Below, piece after piece: positions 8,002 through 14,743 of a DNA stretch of 37,534 nucleotides. How positions within the stretch are numbered: the stretch's first letter is position 1; each line of letters begins with the position of its first letter. The notes beneath the pieces are model-generated. The model did not search any database, had not been told where the DNA came from, and saw nothing but the letters and a program-made list of their open reading frames with translations. The DNA is from JBBSOK01 sp038259825 (lineage in GTDB: Bacteria > Bacteroidota > Bacteroidia > Flavobacteriales > Flavobacteriaceae), in NCBI GenBank assembly GCA_038259825.1, contig JBBSOK010000010.1:1-37534 (forward strand). Direction: 5' to 3'. A program made the position numbers and the translations under genes.

Positions 8002-8416
8002 CTTAAAAGCTGCTTTATTCTATTTTAATTATTCAAATGGATGAAATCCTACTATACTATTGGAAAACAATAATTCTTCAATAAAAAATTTCCTATTTGC
8101 AAATAATACAGAATAGAAAAATCACTATTACCCTAAAGATATAAATCTTCCAGCTCAAATTTATCGTACTATTTTAAACGACAAATACACTTTAGTAACT
8201 AATTTTTTTTTCAAACTTAAAGCCAAAAATATTATAAAACATAGTCTCTGTAAACTGTGAAATATTTCACAAAAAATTTCTTCTGAAAAAATAAAGTACA
8301 TCTAACTAGTGCATTATCAAAAAACCAATCATAAACTAATTATAAATGATCTTATTTTGAAATCTGAAAGGAAGTCCATAGCGTATATATTATAACCTTT
8401 ATAACATTTATGAATT
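8002..8416. other. Long AT-rich intergenic stretch with no gene seen
   Basis: No convincing reading frame was found on either strand; the longest ATG frames are about 15 codons. The only clear structure is the 16-bp palindrome at 8256-8271. A minus-strand TAAAGATA (8134-8141, reading TATCTTTA) resembles a -7 element but has no gene to serve except as antisense to the preceding gene. Confidence 0.6.
8256..8271. promoter_or_regulatory. Perfect CRP/FNR-like palindrome
   Basis: TGTGAAATATTTCACA is a perfect 16-bp palindrome whose half-sites TGTGA-N6-TCACA match the consensus for cAMP receptor protein-type regulators. It stands 161 bases before the small reading frame at 8417 and 461 bases before the barrel gene at 8733. 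Bacteroidota encode Crp/Fnr-family regulators, but which one would bind here is unknown. A chance palindrome in AT-rich DNA cannot be excluded. Confidence 0.4.
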
Positions 8417-8551
8417 ATGCAAACTTTTACCATAGGGTTCTTATGTATCGCCCTAATTTCAGTTATTATTTTTTTATTTTTATCAATAAAGCAATCAAAT
8501 GAGATTAAAACTTTTATAAGAAAGTGTCAAAATTTAAAAGAACAAAAGTAA
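8417..8551 (+). CDS. Possible 44-residue single-span membrane protein
   Basis: The frame starting at the ATG at 8417 encodes MQTFTIGFLCIALISVIIFL..., a hydrophobic helix over about residues 4-23, followed by a charged tail (KQSNEIKTFIRKC...KEQK) ending at TAA 8549-8551. The inside-positive tail and single span are like many small bacterial membrane proteins. There is no Shine-Dalgarno sequence, which is normal for this phylum. It lies alone in a 731-base gap downstream of the CRP-like palindrome. No family is recognised and a chance frame remains possible. Confidence 0.35.
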   Translation: MQTFTIGFLCIALISVIIFLFLSIKQSNEIKTFIRKCQNLKEQK

Positions 8552-8664
8552 ATTTCTAATATATTTATAATCTTTCTAAATATAAATCAAAGTATCATAT
8601 TGTTTTCTTCCTCTTCTAGGTAGATATATTATCATCTCTTCAAATCTTTCGATTTTAGTATAAA

Positions 8665-8694
8665 TTGTTATTTTGTAATGTCACTATATCTTTA
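8665..8694 (+). promoter_or_regulatory. Candidate Bacteroidota promoter for the barrel gene at 8733
   Basis: TTG at 8665-8667, a 19-base spacer and TATCTTTA at 8687-8694 match the -33/-7 pattern TTG...TAnnTTTG except for the last base. The predicted transcript would have a leader of about 33 bases before the ATG at 8733. Confidence 0.45.
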
Positions 8695-8732
8695 TCGACT
8701 ATTCATTTATTTCTTAAAGGCTGCTCGATATT

Positions 8733-9533
8733 ATGAATAAATTTATCGCAATAATTAGTTTGTTCCTTCTTGCTTCCAATTTGTTTTCTCAGGGAAAAAT
8801 CGATGGTTTTTATAAAGGTAAAAATGCAGGGGCGCTCGTTTTAGGGTTAGGATTTGAAGACCCTAAAAATTATAATGCTGGCAATACTGAAACAGATTTA
8901 GGGCGTAGCTTATATTACGTGAATTTATTTGGCGCTTATGGATTAACAGATGACCTTGACGTTAATGCAAATATTCCATTTTTAAGCAGTAATCAAGAAA
9001 GTAGTCTTCAGGATATTTCAATAATGCTGAAATACCGAGCAATTTCAACTAAGATTGGTGAAGGAAATTTAGAATTAAGTCTCGCTACAGGTTTTTCAAC
9101 ACCTATTTTAGATTATGAAACTAATGGTTTAAATGCACTTGGGCAAAAAGCAACAATTATTGAAACGCGTGCAATGGCGCATTACAGTTTTAGTTCAGGT
9201 TGGTTCGCTACTTTGCAGAGTGGGTACTCTTTTAAATTTGAAGAAACGCCCAATAGCATTCCCGCAACTATAAAATTTGGTAGAGCAAGTAGTAATTGGT
9301 ACTACGACTTTTATTTTGATTACCAACATTCATTTGGTGGTATAGATTATCTCGGCACGCCGTCACCGCAAGATTTTAGGGAATTTGGTGTTGACTATAG
9401 CAAAATTGGAGGTTCGGTTTACAAACCTTTTTCAGAAAATTTTGGAGCTTACGTAGCTCTTTCATATATACTTGGAGATAGAAATACTTTTCTTGGTCCT
9501 GCTTATGGTTTGGGCTTAGTTTATAATTATTAG
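8733..9533 (+). CDS. Putative outer-membrane beta-barrel protein (MetA-pathway/Phenol_MetA_deg-like)
   Basis: The 266-residue product starts with a signal peptide (MNKFIAIISLFLLASNLFSQ), so it is exported. The rest alternates hydrophobic and polar residues, is rich in Tyr, Phe and Gly, and ends in an aromatic YNY, as expected of an outer-membrane barrel. The pattern GLTDDLDVNANIPFL followed by LQDISIMLKYR resembles the Phenol_MetA_deg transporter-like family (PF13557), where a 'YGLTD.L...' strand precedes a 'DI...LKYR' strand. Substrate and role are unknown. It is followed by a 386-base gap and then the haloperoxidase homologue on the same strand; whether they cooperate is open. Confidence 0.6.
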   Translation: MNKFIAIISLFLLASNLFSQGKIDGFYKGKNAGALVLGLGFEDPKNYNAGNTETDLGRSLYYVNLFGAYGLTDDLDVNANIPFLSSNQESSLQDISIMLKYRAISTKIGEGNLELSLATGFSTPILDYETNGLNALGQKATIIETRAMAHYSFSSGWFATLQSGYSFKFEETPNSIPATIKFGRASSNWYYDFYFDYQHSFGGIDYLGTPSPQDFREFGVDYSKIGGSVYKPFSENFGAYVALSYILGDRNTFLGPAYGLGLVYNY

Positions 9534-9919
9534 TGAATTTCAATTGTCACTTTTCAAGATGAAATAATCTTAAAAGTAATATTTTATAGGGTTTACTCTT
9601 TAATACTATTGTTTCTAATTTTTAAAATCATAAAGGTTAATAGTCTTTACAAGAAAGCAATTATCAAAAATTTATTAAATTTCTAATATTTGGGTCGTGC
9701 CCATTTTATTGAACTTTACTTCTACTGACTATTACAGCATTCTTTTCTATATTTAATTATTTAAAAAACAGTTAAATATGGGTAAAATTTGAGTTGTTCA
9801 CCTCTACCTTCTTCCTTCTTTATTTCTGAATATTTGTAGACAAATAAAAATCTTTGTTGTCTTAAACCTTCTAGATAGTTTATTTGAAACTGAATTTTTA
9901 ATAACTAATCGTTATAATT
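9534..9919. other. AT-rich intergenic stretch; one weak hairpin, no gene seen
   Basis: No credible reading frame. ACTTTTCAAGAT (9549-9560) can pair with ATCTTAAAAGT (9567-9577) with one bulged base, followed by AATATTTTAT; this may be a weak terminator for the barrel gene. Near the far end AATCTTTG (9849-9856) is one base from a -7 element and could serve the gene at 9920, but the TTTG before it is only 12 bases away. Confidence 0.4.
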
Positions 9920-11266
9920 ATGAACAATGTAGTTTTAGAATGGAATGAGGTTTTACTCGAAGCCATTAGAATAAACAAACCGGGACCGCCAATGGTAGCA
10001 AGGTCTATTGCAATTATGCATACCTGCATGTATGATGCGTGGGCGGCTTATGATCCTATTGCAAAACTTACAAGAGCCAACTTTACGGCAGGTCCAGCAA
10101 ATACAATAGATAATAAATCTGTTTCAATAAATTTTGCTGCATATCGTGCATTGATAGATCAATATCCAGCTACAAAAAAACTGGCTGAAGATAAAATGAC
10201 AGCTTTTGGGTTAGATTTTACAGCTAATACCAACAATATAAATACAGTTGAAGGAGTAGGGATTAGAGCGGCAAAAAAAGTTTTAGAATATAGACAAAAT
10301 GACGGATCTAACGAAATTAATAATTATGCCGATACTTCTAATTATGTATCTGTAAATAAACCAATCCGGCCATTTTTTCCAACTGTTGTGGAAGAAATTG
10401 AAGACGCTTCTAGGTGGCAACCGCTAACGTATTTAAATGATAGTATAAGACCAGCTACACCAAATTATATTGCACCACATTGGGGAGATGTTAAGCCTTT
10501 TGCACTTACCAGCGGCGACCAATTTAGACCAGCACCGCCACAAAAATTTACTTCGCAAGGTTATTTAGATCAAGCAAAACATGTTATTGATATTCAAGCT
10601 AATTTAACACCAGCTCAAAAGGTAATGGCAGAATATTGGGCAGACGGGCCAAAATCTGAATTGCCGCCAGGACATTGGGCTCTATTTTCATCTTACGTTG
10701 CAGAGCGGGATCATTTGTCTTTGGACGAAACGATAAAATTATTTTTTGCCGTAACCAATGCAGTTTTTGACGCATCTATAGCCGTTTGGGAAGCCAAAAG
10801 ATTCTATGATTATTGTAGACCAATTACGGCAATAAGACATTTATACCGCGGTCAGACTATACAGGCCTGGGGCGGACCGGGCAAAGGAACCATAGCTATT
10901 CAAGGTGAAAATTGGAGAACTTTTCAAGTAAATACTTTTCCAACACCACCATTTGCAGAATATGTGTCAGGTCATAGTGGTTTTAGTATGGCTGCTGCAA
11001 CGGTGCTAAAACTGTTTACAGGTAGCGATTTCTTCGGATATTTCTATATGCAAACAAAACCGTTAGCGGCAGATCCTACTGAAGATGTAGTAGGCATAGT
11101 TATGCGGTGGAATACATTTAGAGAAGCAGCTTTTGATGCAGGCGAATCTCGTTTGTATGGTGGTATTCACTTTTACGAAGGTAATGTAGCCGGGTTAGAA
11201 TTGGGTAAAAACGTTGGTATAACGGCTTTCGAAAAAGCCAAAAAATATTGGGAAGGAACTATTTAA
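9920..11266 (+). CDS. Vanadium-dependent haloperoxidase-family protein (PAP2 superfamily)
   Basis: The family binds vanadate and oxidises halides with hydrogen peroxide, or acts as an acid phosphatase. The complete vanadate pocket is visible in the 448-residue product: Lys293 and Arg300 in KRFYDYCRP, Ser350-Gly351-His352 in YVSGHSGFS, and Arg411 with His417 in SRLYGGIHF. The spacings K-x6-R and R-x5-H equal those of the fungal chloroperoxidase. The N-terminal MHTCMYDAWAAYD helix is typical of the bacterial branch. There is no signal peptide: the frame is closed by a TAA at 9902-9904, 16 bases before the ATG, although many relatives are secreted. A terminator-like hairpin follows. Halide specificity cannot be read from sequence. 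Confidence 0.88.
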   Translation: MNNVVLEWNEVLLEAIRINKPGPPMVARSIAIMHTCMYDAWAAYDPIAKLTRANFTAGPANTIDNKSVSINFAAYRALIDQYPATKKLAEDKMTAFGLDFTANTNNINTVEGVGIRAAKKVLEYRQNDGSNEINNYADTSNYVSVNKPIRPFFPTVVEEIEDASRWQPLTYLNDSIRPATPNYIAPHWGDVKPFALTSGDQFRPAPPQKFTSQGYLDQAKHVIDIQANLTPAQKVMAEYWADGPKSELPPGHWALFSSYVAERDHLSLDETIKLFFAVTNAVFDASIAVWEAKRFYDYCRPITAIRHLYRGQTIQAWGGPGKGTIAIQGENWRTFQVNTFPTPPFAEYVSGHSGFSMAAATVLKLFTGSDFFGYFYMQTKPLAADPTEDVVGIVMRWNTFREAAFDAGESRLYGGIHFYEGNVAGLELGKNVGITAFEKAKKYWEGTI

Positions 11267-11307
11267 TAACATTTTAAAATGGCAAACGTCGTTTTAAATA
11301 TAAATTT

Positions 11308-11345
11308 CACCAAGCACATTTGAATATGATGTTTGGTGGAATTTT
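11308..11345 (+). terminator. Probable terminator after the haloperoxidase gene
   Basis: CACCAAGCA (11308-11316) pairs with TGTTTGGTG (11330-11338) with one G-U pair; a CAT/ATG can extend the stem into the loop. GAATTTTTATTT follows. Confidence 0.65.
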
Positions 11346-11462
11346 TATTTGAGTAAAAAATGAAACATTTAAATTCATTTTAGATACAAGGCGAAAGTTA
11401 CTTTTAAAACTAACAAATTTGAAAAGAAAAACGATTAAATTTACATTCTAAAATTTCTTCAA

Positions 11463-12398
11463 TTGAATACGCAAATTACCAACACTATTTTAATGATTCG
11501 CCCAGTTGCGTTTAGGATGAACGAACAAACGGCAGTAAACAATTTTTTTCAGGAAGATTTAGATCTTAAAAATGCTGAAATTAATAAAATGGCGCAGGCA
11601 GAGTTTGATGCTTTCGTAAATAAATTAAGAGCCGTTGGCGTAAATGTAATTGTTGAGGATGATGACCTAAAAATGGATACGCCAGATTCAATTTTTCCAA
11701 ATAATTGGATAAGTTTCCATAGTAATGGTGATGTTGGTTTGTACCCAATGTTTGCTGAAAATAGAAGACGTGAAAGACGTGAAGAAGTCCTGATCCGTCT
11801 CGAAAAAGAAGGTTTCTTGATAAATAATATTATAGACTATAGCCCGGCTGAGGATGAAGGATTTTTCTTGGAAGGTACTGGAAGCATTTTAATGGATCGT
11901 GTTAATGATAAAGCATATTGCGCACTTTCCCCAAGAGCAGATGAAGAGTTATTTATAGAATTTTGTGAGGATTTTGACTGTATGCCGGTAATATTTACCG
12001 CTAACCAAACTGTAGGAGGGAAGCGTTTGCCTATTTACCACACAAATGTAATGATGTGCCTTGCTGAAGAATTTTGCGTTATCTGTTTAGATACAATAGA
12101 TGATAAAAAGGAGAAACAAAATGTTCTTCAACATTTAAAACAGGATAATAAGGAAGTTATAAAAATTACCGAAGGACAAATGCACCATTTTGCTGGCAAT
12201 ATGCTGCAATTACAGGGAAAAGACGAAAAGTTCTTGGTTATGAGCAAAGCTGCTCATGACGTGTTGAATGAAGAACAAATTAAAGCAATAAATAAACACT
12301 GCAAAATTTTGAGTAGTGATATAACTACAATTGAAACCTGTGGCGGCGGCAGCGCAAGGTGTATGATGGCAGAGGTTTTTCTTCCAAAAGCAAATTAA
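11463..12398 (+). CDS. ctlX: Citrulline-utilisation-type hydrolase (CtlX family)
   Basis: CtlX proteins are small guanidine-modifying enzymes linked to citrulline or arginine breakdown. The 311-residue product has the family start (TNTILMIRPVAF then NEQTAVNN), FPNNWISFH near residue 78, the acidic catalytic loop EGTGS (Glu137), His193 in YHTNVMMCL, and the nucleophile Cys300 in GGGSARCMMAEVFLP. The start is a TTG at 11463; the first ATG (residue 11) would cut off the conserved TNTIL, so TTG is preferred. It is cytoplasmic. In relatives I recall it lying next to the DDAH-like gene; here 3.4 kb separates them. It converges on the SDR gene with a 66-base gap. Confidence 0.87.
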   Translation: MNTQITNTILMIRPVAFRMNEQTAVNNFFQEDLDLKNAEINKMAQAEFDAFVNKLRAVGVNVIVEDDDLKMDTPDSIFPNNWISFHSNGDVGLYPMFAENRRRERREEVLIRLEKEGFLINNIIDYSPAEDEGFFLEGTGSILMDRVNDKAYCALSPRADEELFIEFCEDFDCMPVIFTANQTVGGKRLPIYHTNVMMCLAEEFCVICLDTIDDKKEKQNVLQHLKQDNKEVIKITEGQMHHFAGNMLQLQGKDEKFLVMSKAAHDVLNEEQIKAINKHCKILSSDITTIETCGGGSARCMMAEVFLPKAN

Positions 12399-12464
12399 AT
12401 TAGTTCACGAAATTTATAATTTATAGAGGTATCATTTCTTAAAATGAACAATTCCCGCCTAGTC

Positions 12465-13886
12465 TTATTTTGAAATATTCCGAATCATCCCATCAAAAAT
12501 AAAATAATGAAACGGTAGCATCGAGTACCAATAAAGCCTACCCCAAATGCCTTTAGGTCTGAAGGTTGCGGTTTGGTGTAGTACATTTTCGTTATCTATA
12601 CAAAACTCCAACCAAGCTTCACCTGGTACACGCATTTCAGCAAAAAGTAGTAAACGTCTTTCTTTTTTATCTGCTAAAATTACACGCCAAAAATCTAAAG
12701 CATCGCCTTCATAAATTTTGTCTGGGTTTGTACGACCACGACGAAGTCCCACGCCTCCAAAAAGCTTATCAATATACCCTCTAAATTTCCATAGCCAATT
12801 TCCATAATACCAACCTCGTTTACCGCCTATGGCCCAAATATTTTCCAAGGTTTTTTCGGGATTATTTAGTTTTTGTGTTTTTTTATCTGTCATACATCCG
12901 TGGTCTGGCACTTCAATATACTTGCTTAATTCTTGGTCAAATCTTCCACTTACCATACTGTCTCTCCAACTACTTACAACTTGGTTCTGTTTTATTTTTT
13001 TAAAGGCAAGTTCGATGGCTTCGTGGTAGCTTATGGGATCAATCCCTAAAATTTCTTGTAAACGTTTGTCTTTTGTAATTACTTCAACACGCATACTGTC
13101 CACAAGGTTTAATGCGAGTTTATAAGATGTTGATGTCACAAAATAAAGCCAATAAGAAGATAACTTTGGCGATAAAAAAGGTACATCCAAAATGTATAAT
13201 TTTAGGTTCCTAATTTTAGAGTATTCTAGCATCATTGCTCTATAAGATAGGATACTGGGGCCACCAACGTCAAAGGAATCATTATAGCATTTTTCATTAC
13301 CCAAAACTCCATATAAAAAGCTTAAAACATCGCGTATGGCAATTGGTTGACATCGTGTTTTTACCCAACTTGGCGTTACCATCACAGGAAGTTTTTCACA
13401 TAGATCTCGAATAATTTCAAAAGAAGCGCTACCGGAGCCAACTATTATTGCGGCCCTTAAAACAGTTAATTGATAAGTTCCTTTAAATAAAATTTCTTCA
13501 ACATTTTTTCGGCTCCACAAATGTTTGCTCAAGTTTGCTTCATTAACAATACCGCCTAAATAGATAACTTGTTTACAGTTGGTAGCAGACATCAACAAAT
13601 TAAAATTATTGGCGGATATTTCTTCCTTCTCATCAAAATCAGATGTAGAAGCACTCATTGAATGAATTAAATAATAAGCGGCATCTAAATCTTTTGGTAA
13701 TAAAGTAAGATCAGGTTCATTAAGGAAATCTATTTCAACAACACTTACTTTCTGTCGCATTTCAGAATCTATAGCCAACCTTTTTTCATTGCGGACTGCA
13801 CAAATTACATCGTGGCCATTTTCAACTAAAAGTGGTAAAAGGCGCATTCCTATATAACCGTTAGCGCCTGTGAGTAAAATTTTCAA
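12465..13886 (-). CDS. NAD(P)-binding SDR-family protein with DUF2867 C-terminal domain
   Basis: The N-terminal half (about residues 1-300) is an atypical short-chain dehydrogenase/epimerase fold opening with the dinucleotide motif MKILLTGANGYIG and including YYLIHSM and a conserved TRCQPIAIRDV. The C-terminal part (about 320-470) matches the DUF2867 pattern, with GGKRGWYYGNWLW, GDALDFWRV, LFAEMRVPGEAWLEF and FRPKGIWGRLYWYSMLPFHY. The two-domain architecture is common in Flavobacteriaceae; the reaction is unknown. The start is a TTG at 13886: the frame has no ATG upstream before a stop, and TTG gives the canonical Rossmann N-terminus. Confidence 0.85.
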   Translation of the reverse strand: MKILLTGANGYIGMRLLPLLVENGHDVICAVRNEKRLAIDSEMRQKVSVVEIDFLNEPDLTLLPKDLDAAYYLIHSMSASTSDFDEKEEISANNFNLLMSATNCKQVIYLGGIVNEANLSKHLWSRKNVEEILFKGTYQLTVLRAAIIVGSGSASFEIIRDLCEKLPVMVTPSWVKTRCQPIAIRDVLSFLYGVLGNEKCYNDSFDVGGPSILSYRAMMLEYSKIRNLKLYILDVPFLSPKLSSYWLYFVTSTSYKLALNLVDSMRVEVITKDKRLQEILGIDPISYHEAIELAFKKIKQNQVVSSWRDSMVSGRFDQELSKYIEVPDHGCMTDKKTQKLNNPEKTLENIWAIGGKRGWYYGNWLWKFRGYIDKLFGGVGLRRGRTNPDKIYEGDALDFWRVILADKKERRLLLFAEMRVPGEAWLEFCIDNENVLHQTATFRPKGIWGRLYWYSMLPFHYFIFDGMIRNISK

Positions 13887-13899
13887 AATATTTTTTGTT

Positions 13900-13926
13900 T
13901 AAAGATACGTACAAACGTATAAACAA
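13900..13926 (-). promoter_or_regulatory. Candidate promoter for the SDR/DUF2867 gene
   Basis: On the minus strand, TTG (13926-13924), a 16-base spacer and TATCTTTA (13907-13900) resemble the Bacteroidota -33/-7 pattern with one mismatch. The predicted start of transcription lies only a few bases before the TTG start codon at 13886. Confidence 0.4.
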
Positions 13927-13951
13927 GGTTTAAAATTTGAGTAGATTATCT

Positions 13952-13980
13952 TTTGAATAGAACATATTCTGCTACCTTTA
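13952..13980 (+). promoter_or_regulatory. Candidate promoter for the small membrane protein at 13999
   Basis: TTTG (13952-13955), a 17-base spacer and TACCTTTA (13973-13980) fit the -33/-7 pattern with one mismatch in the last base. The ATG at 13999 lies 18 bases further, so the leader would be about 12 bases. It is divergent from the SDR promoter. Confidence 0.45.
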
Positions 13981-13998
13981 GCTCTTTAAAAAATGTAA

Positions 13999-14205
13999 AT
14001 GAAAATACTAAAAATCGTTTTATTAATTGCAGGTATTACGTTAATATTATTAGGTTTATATCAAGCCTTAATTCCTCAAACGATTTTAGAATTAGGCCCT
14101 TTGGAAGTTAATGCTAAAGAAGGAATAACCAACCAAACGTTGGGTATGATAGGAATCGGCGTGTTGGCATTAATTGCCGGCTTTTTGTTGAAAAACCGCA
14201 GATAA
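13999..14205 (+). CDS. Small membrane protein with two transmembrane helices
   Basis: The 68-residue product has two hydrophobic helices (about residues 4-24 and 46-63) joined by a polar loop (LGPLEVNAKEGITNQ), with a positive end LLKNRR. The pattern suggests both termini in the cytoplasm. No named family is recognised with confidence; the shape and ending resemble the 60-residue protein at 33585. Its TAA stop directly abuts the stop codon of the converging gene (TAATTA at 14203-14208). Confidence 0.75.
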   Translation: MKILKIVLLIAGITLILLGLYQALIPQTILELGPLEVNAKEGITNQTLGMIGIGVLALIAGFLLKNRR

Positions 14206-14637
14206 TTATAAATCTTCTAATCTTGTAGGCGTACTTTCGGCTTTAAGAGCTGAGAGTTTGGCCATAAAATTATGAGTAGCCTTATCTTTTGGTTTTGCTT
14301 CAATTTTTACAAAATACGTGTCAAGATAAATTGAATATTCTTCAGCTTTTCCTTTATATAAAACCAATTTATAATACGGTATCACGAGCGCATACGATTC
14401 TAAAAGGCTTCTAAAACCAACAATTATGCCATTTGGGCGTAATTCAATATTACAAACATTACGATTACTGTCAAGCACCATTAAGTTATAAATTTGAATA
14501 CTTGTCTCTGTTATTATTAGTTTTGATGAACCAATTCCGCGCATTTTAATGCGCTCTTTTAGTGTAAAAGGTTTACCAACAAGAGCTTCAATTTTTCGGG
14601 TAATATCCTTGTTATTATAGGAAACGTTAACTAGCAT
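14206..14637 (-). CDS. Hypothetical cytoplasmic protein, about 143 residues
   Basis: No family is recognised. The protein has no signal peptide or membrane span and alternates charged and beta-like segments (IGSSKLIITETSIQIYNLMV and later SIYLDTYFVKIEAKPKDKAT), suggesting a small beta-rich fold. The frame extends upstream to a TTG at 14664 (152 residues), but I chose the ATG at 14637 because the A-rich AAAGAAAA precedes it and a -7-like TATCTTTA (minus strand, 14654-14647) falls inside the longer version. It runs divergently from argS and converges head-on, with no spacer, on the small membrane protein. Confidence 0.7.
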   Translation of the reverse strand: MLVNVSYNNKDITRKIEALVGKPFTLKERIKMRGIGSSKLIITETSIQIYNLMVLDSNRNVCNIELRPNGIIVGFRSLLESYALVIPYYKLVLYKGKAEEYSIYLDTYFVKIEAKPKDKATHNFMAKLSALKAESTPTRLEDL

Positions 14638-14646
14638 TTTTTCTTT

Positions 14647-14654
14647 TAAAGATA
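14647..14654 (-). promoter_or_regulatory. Candidate -7 element for the hypothetical gene at 14637
   Basis: TATCTTTA on the minus strand ends 9 bases before the preferred ATG, which would give a leader of only a few bases. No clear -33 partner is seen at the usual distance. Confidence 0.35.
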
Positions 14655-14669
14655 CAAAATCCAATTAAA

Positions 14670-14695
14670 TTGAAATTTTAAATCACCTATCTTTG
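14670..14695 (+). promoter_or_regulatory. Candidate promoter for argS
   Basis: TATCTTTG at 14688-14695 is a perfect TAnnTTTG -7 element, with TTG at 14670-14672 (15-base spacer, shorter than usual). The ATG of argS is 48 bases after it. Confidence 0.6.
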
Positions 14696-14743
14696 TTTCC
14701 CAAATGTTAAAAACATTCTGTTAGCATATCTAAAAGTAAACTA

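Noticed and set aside
8134..8141. Minus-strand TATCTTTA as a promoter
   Set aside because: It would drive only antisense RNA across the end of the DDAH-like gene; no minus-strand gene follows, so a single 8-base match in AT-rich DNA is weak evidence.
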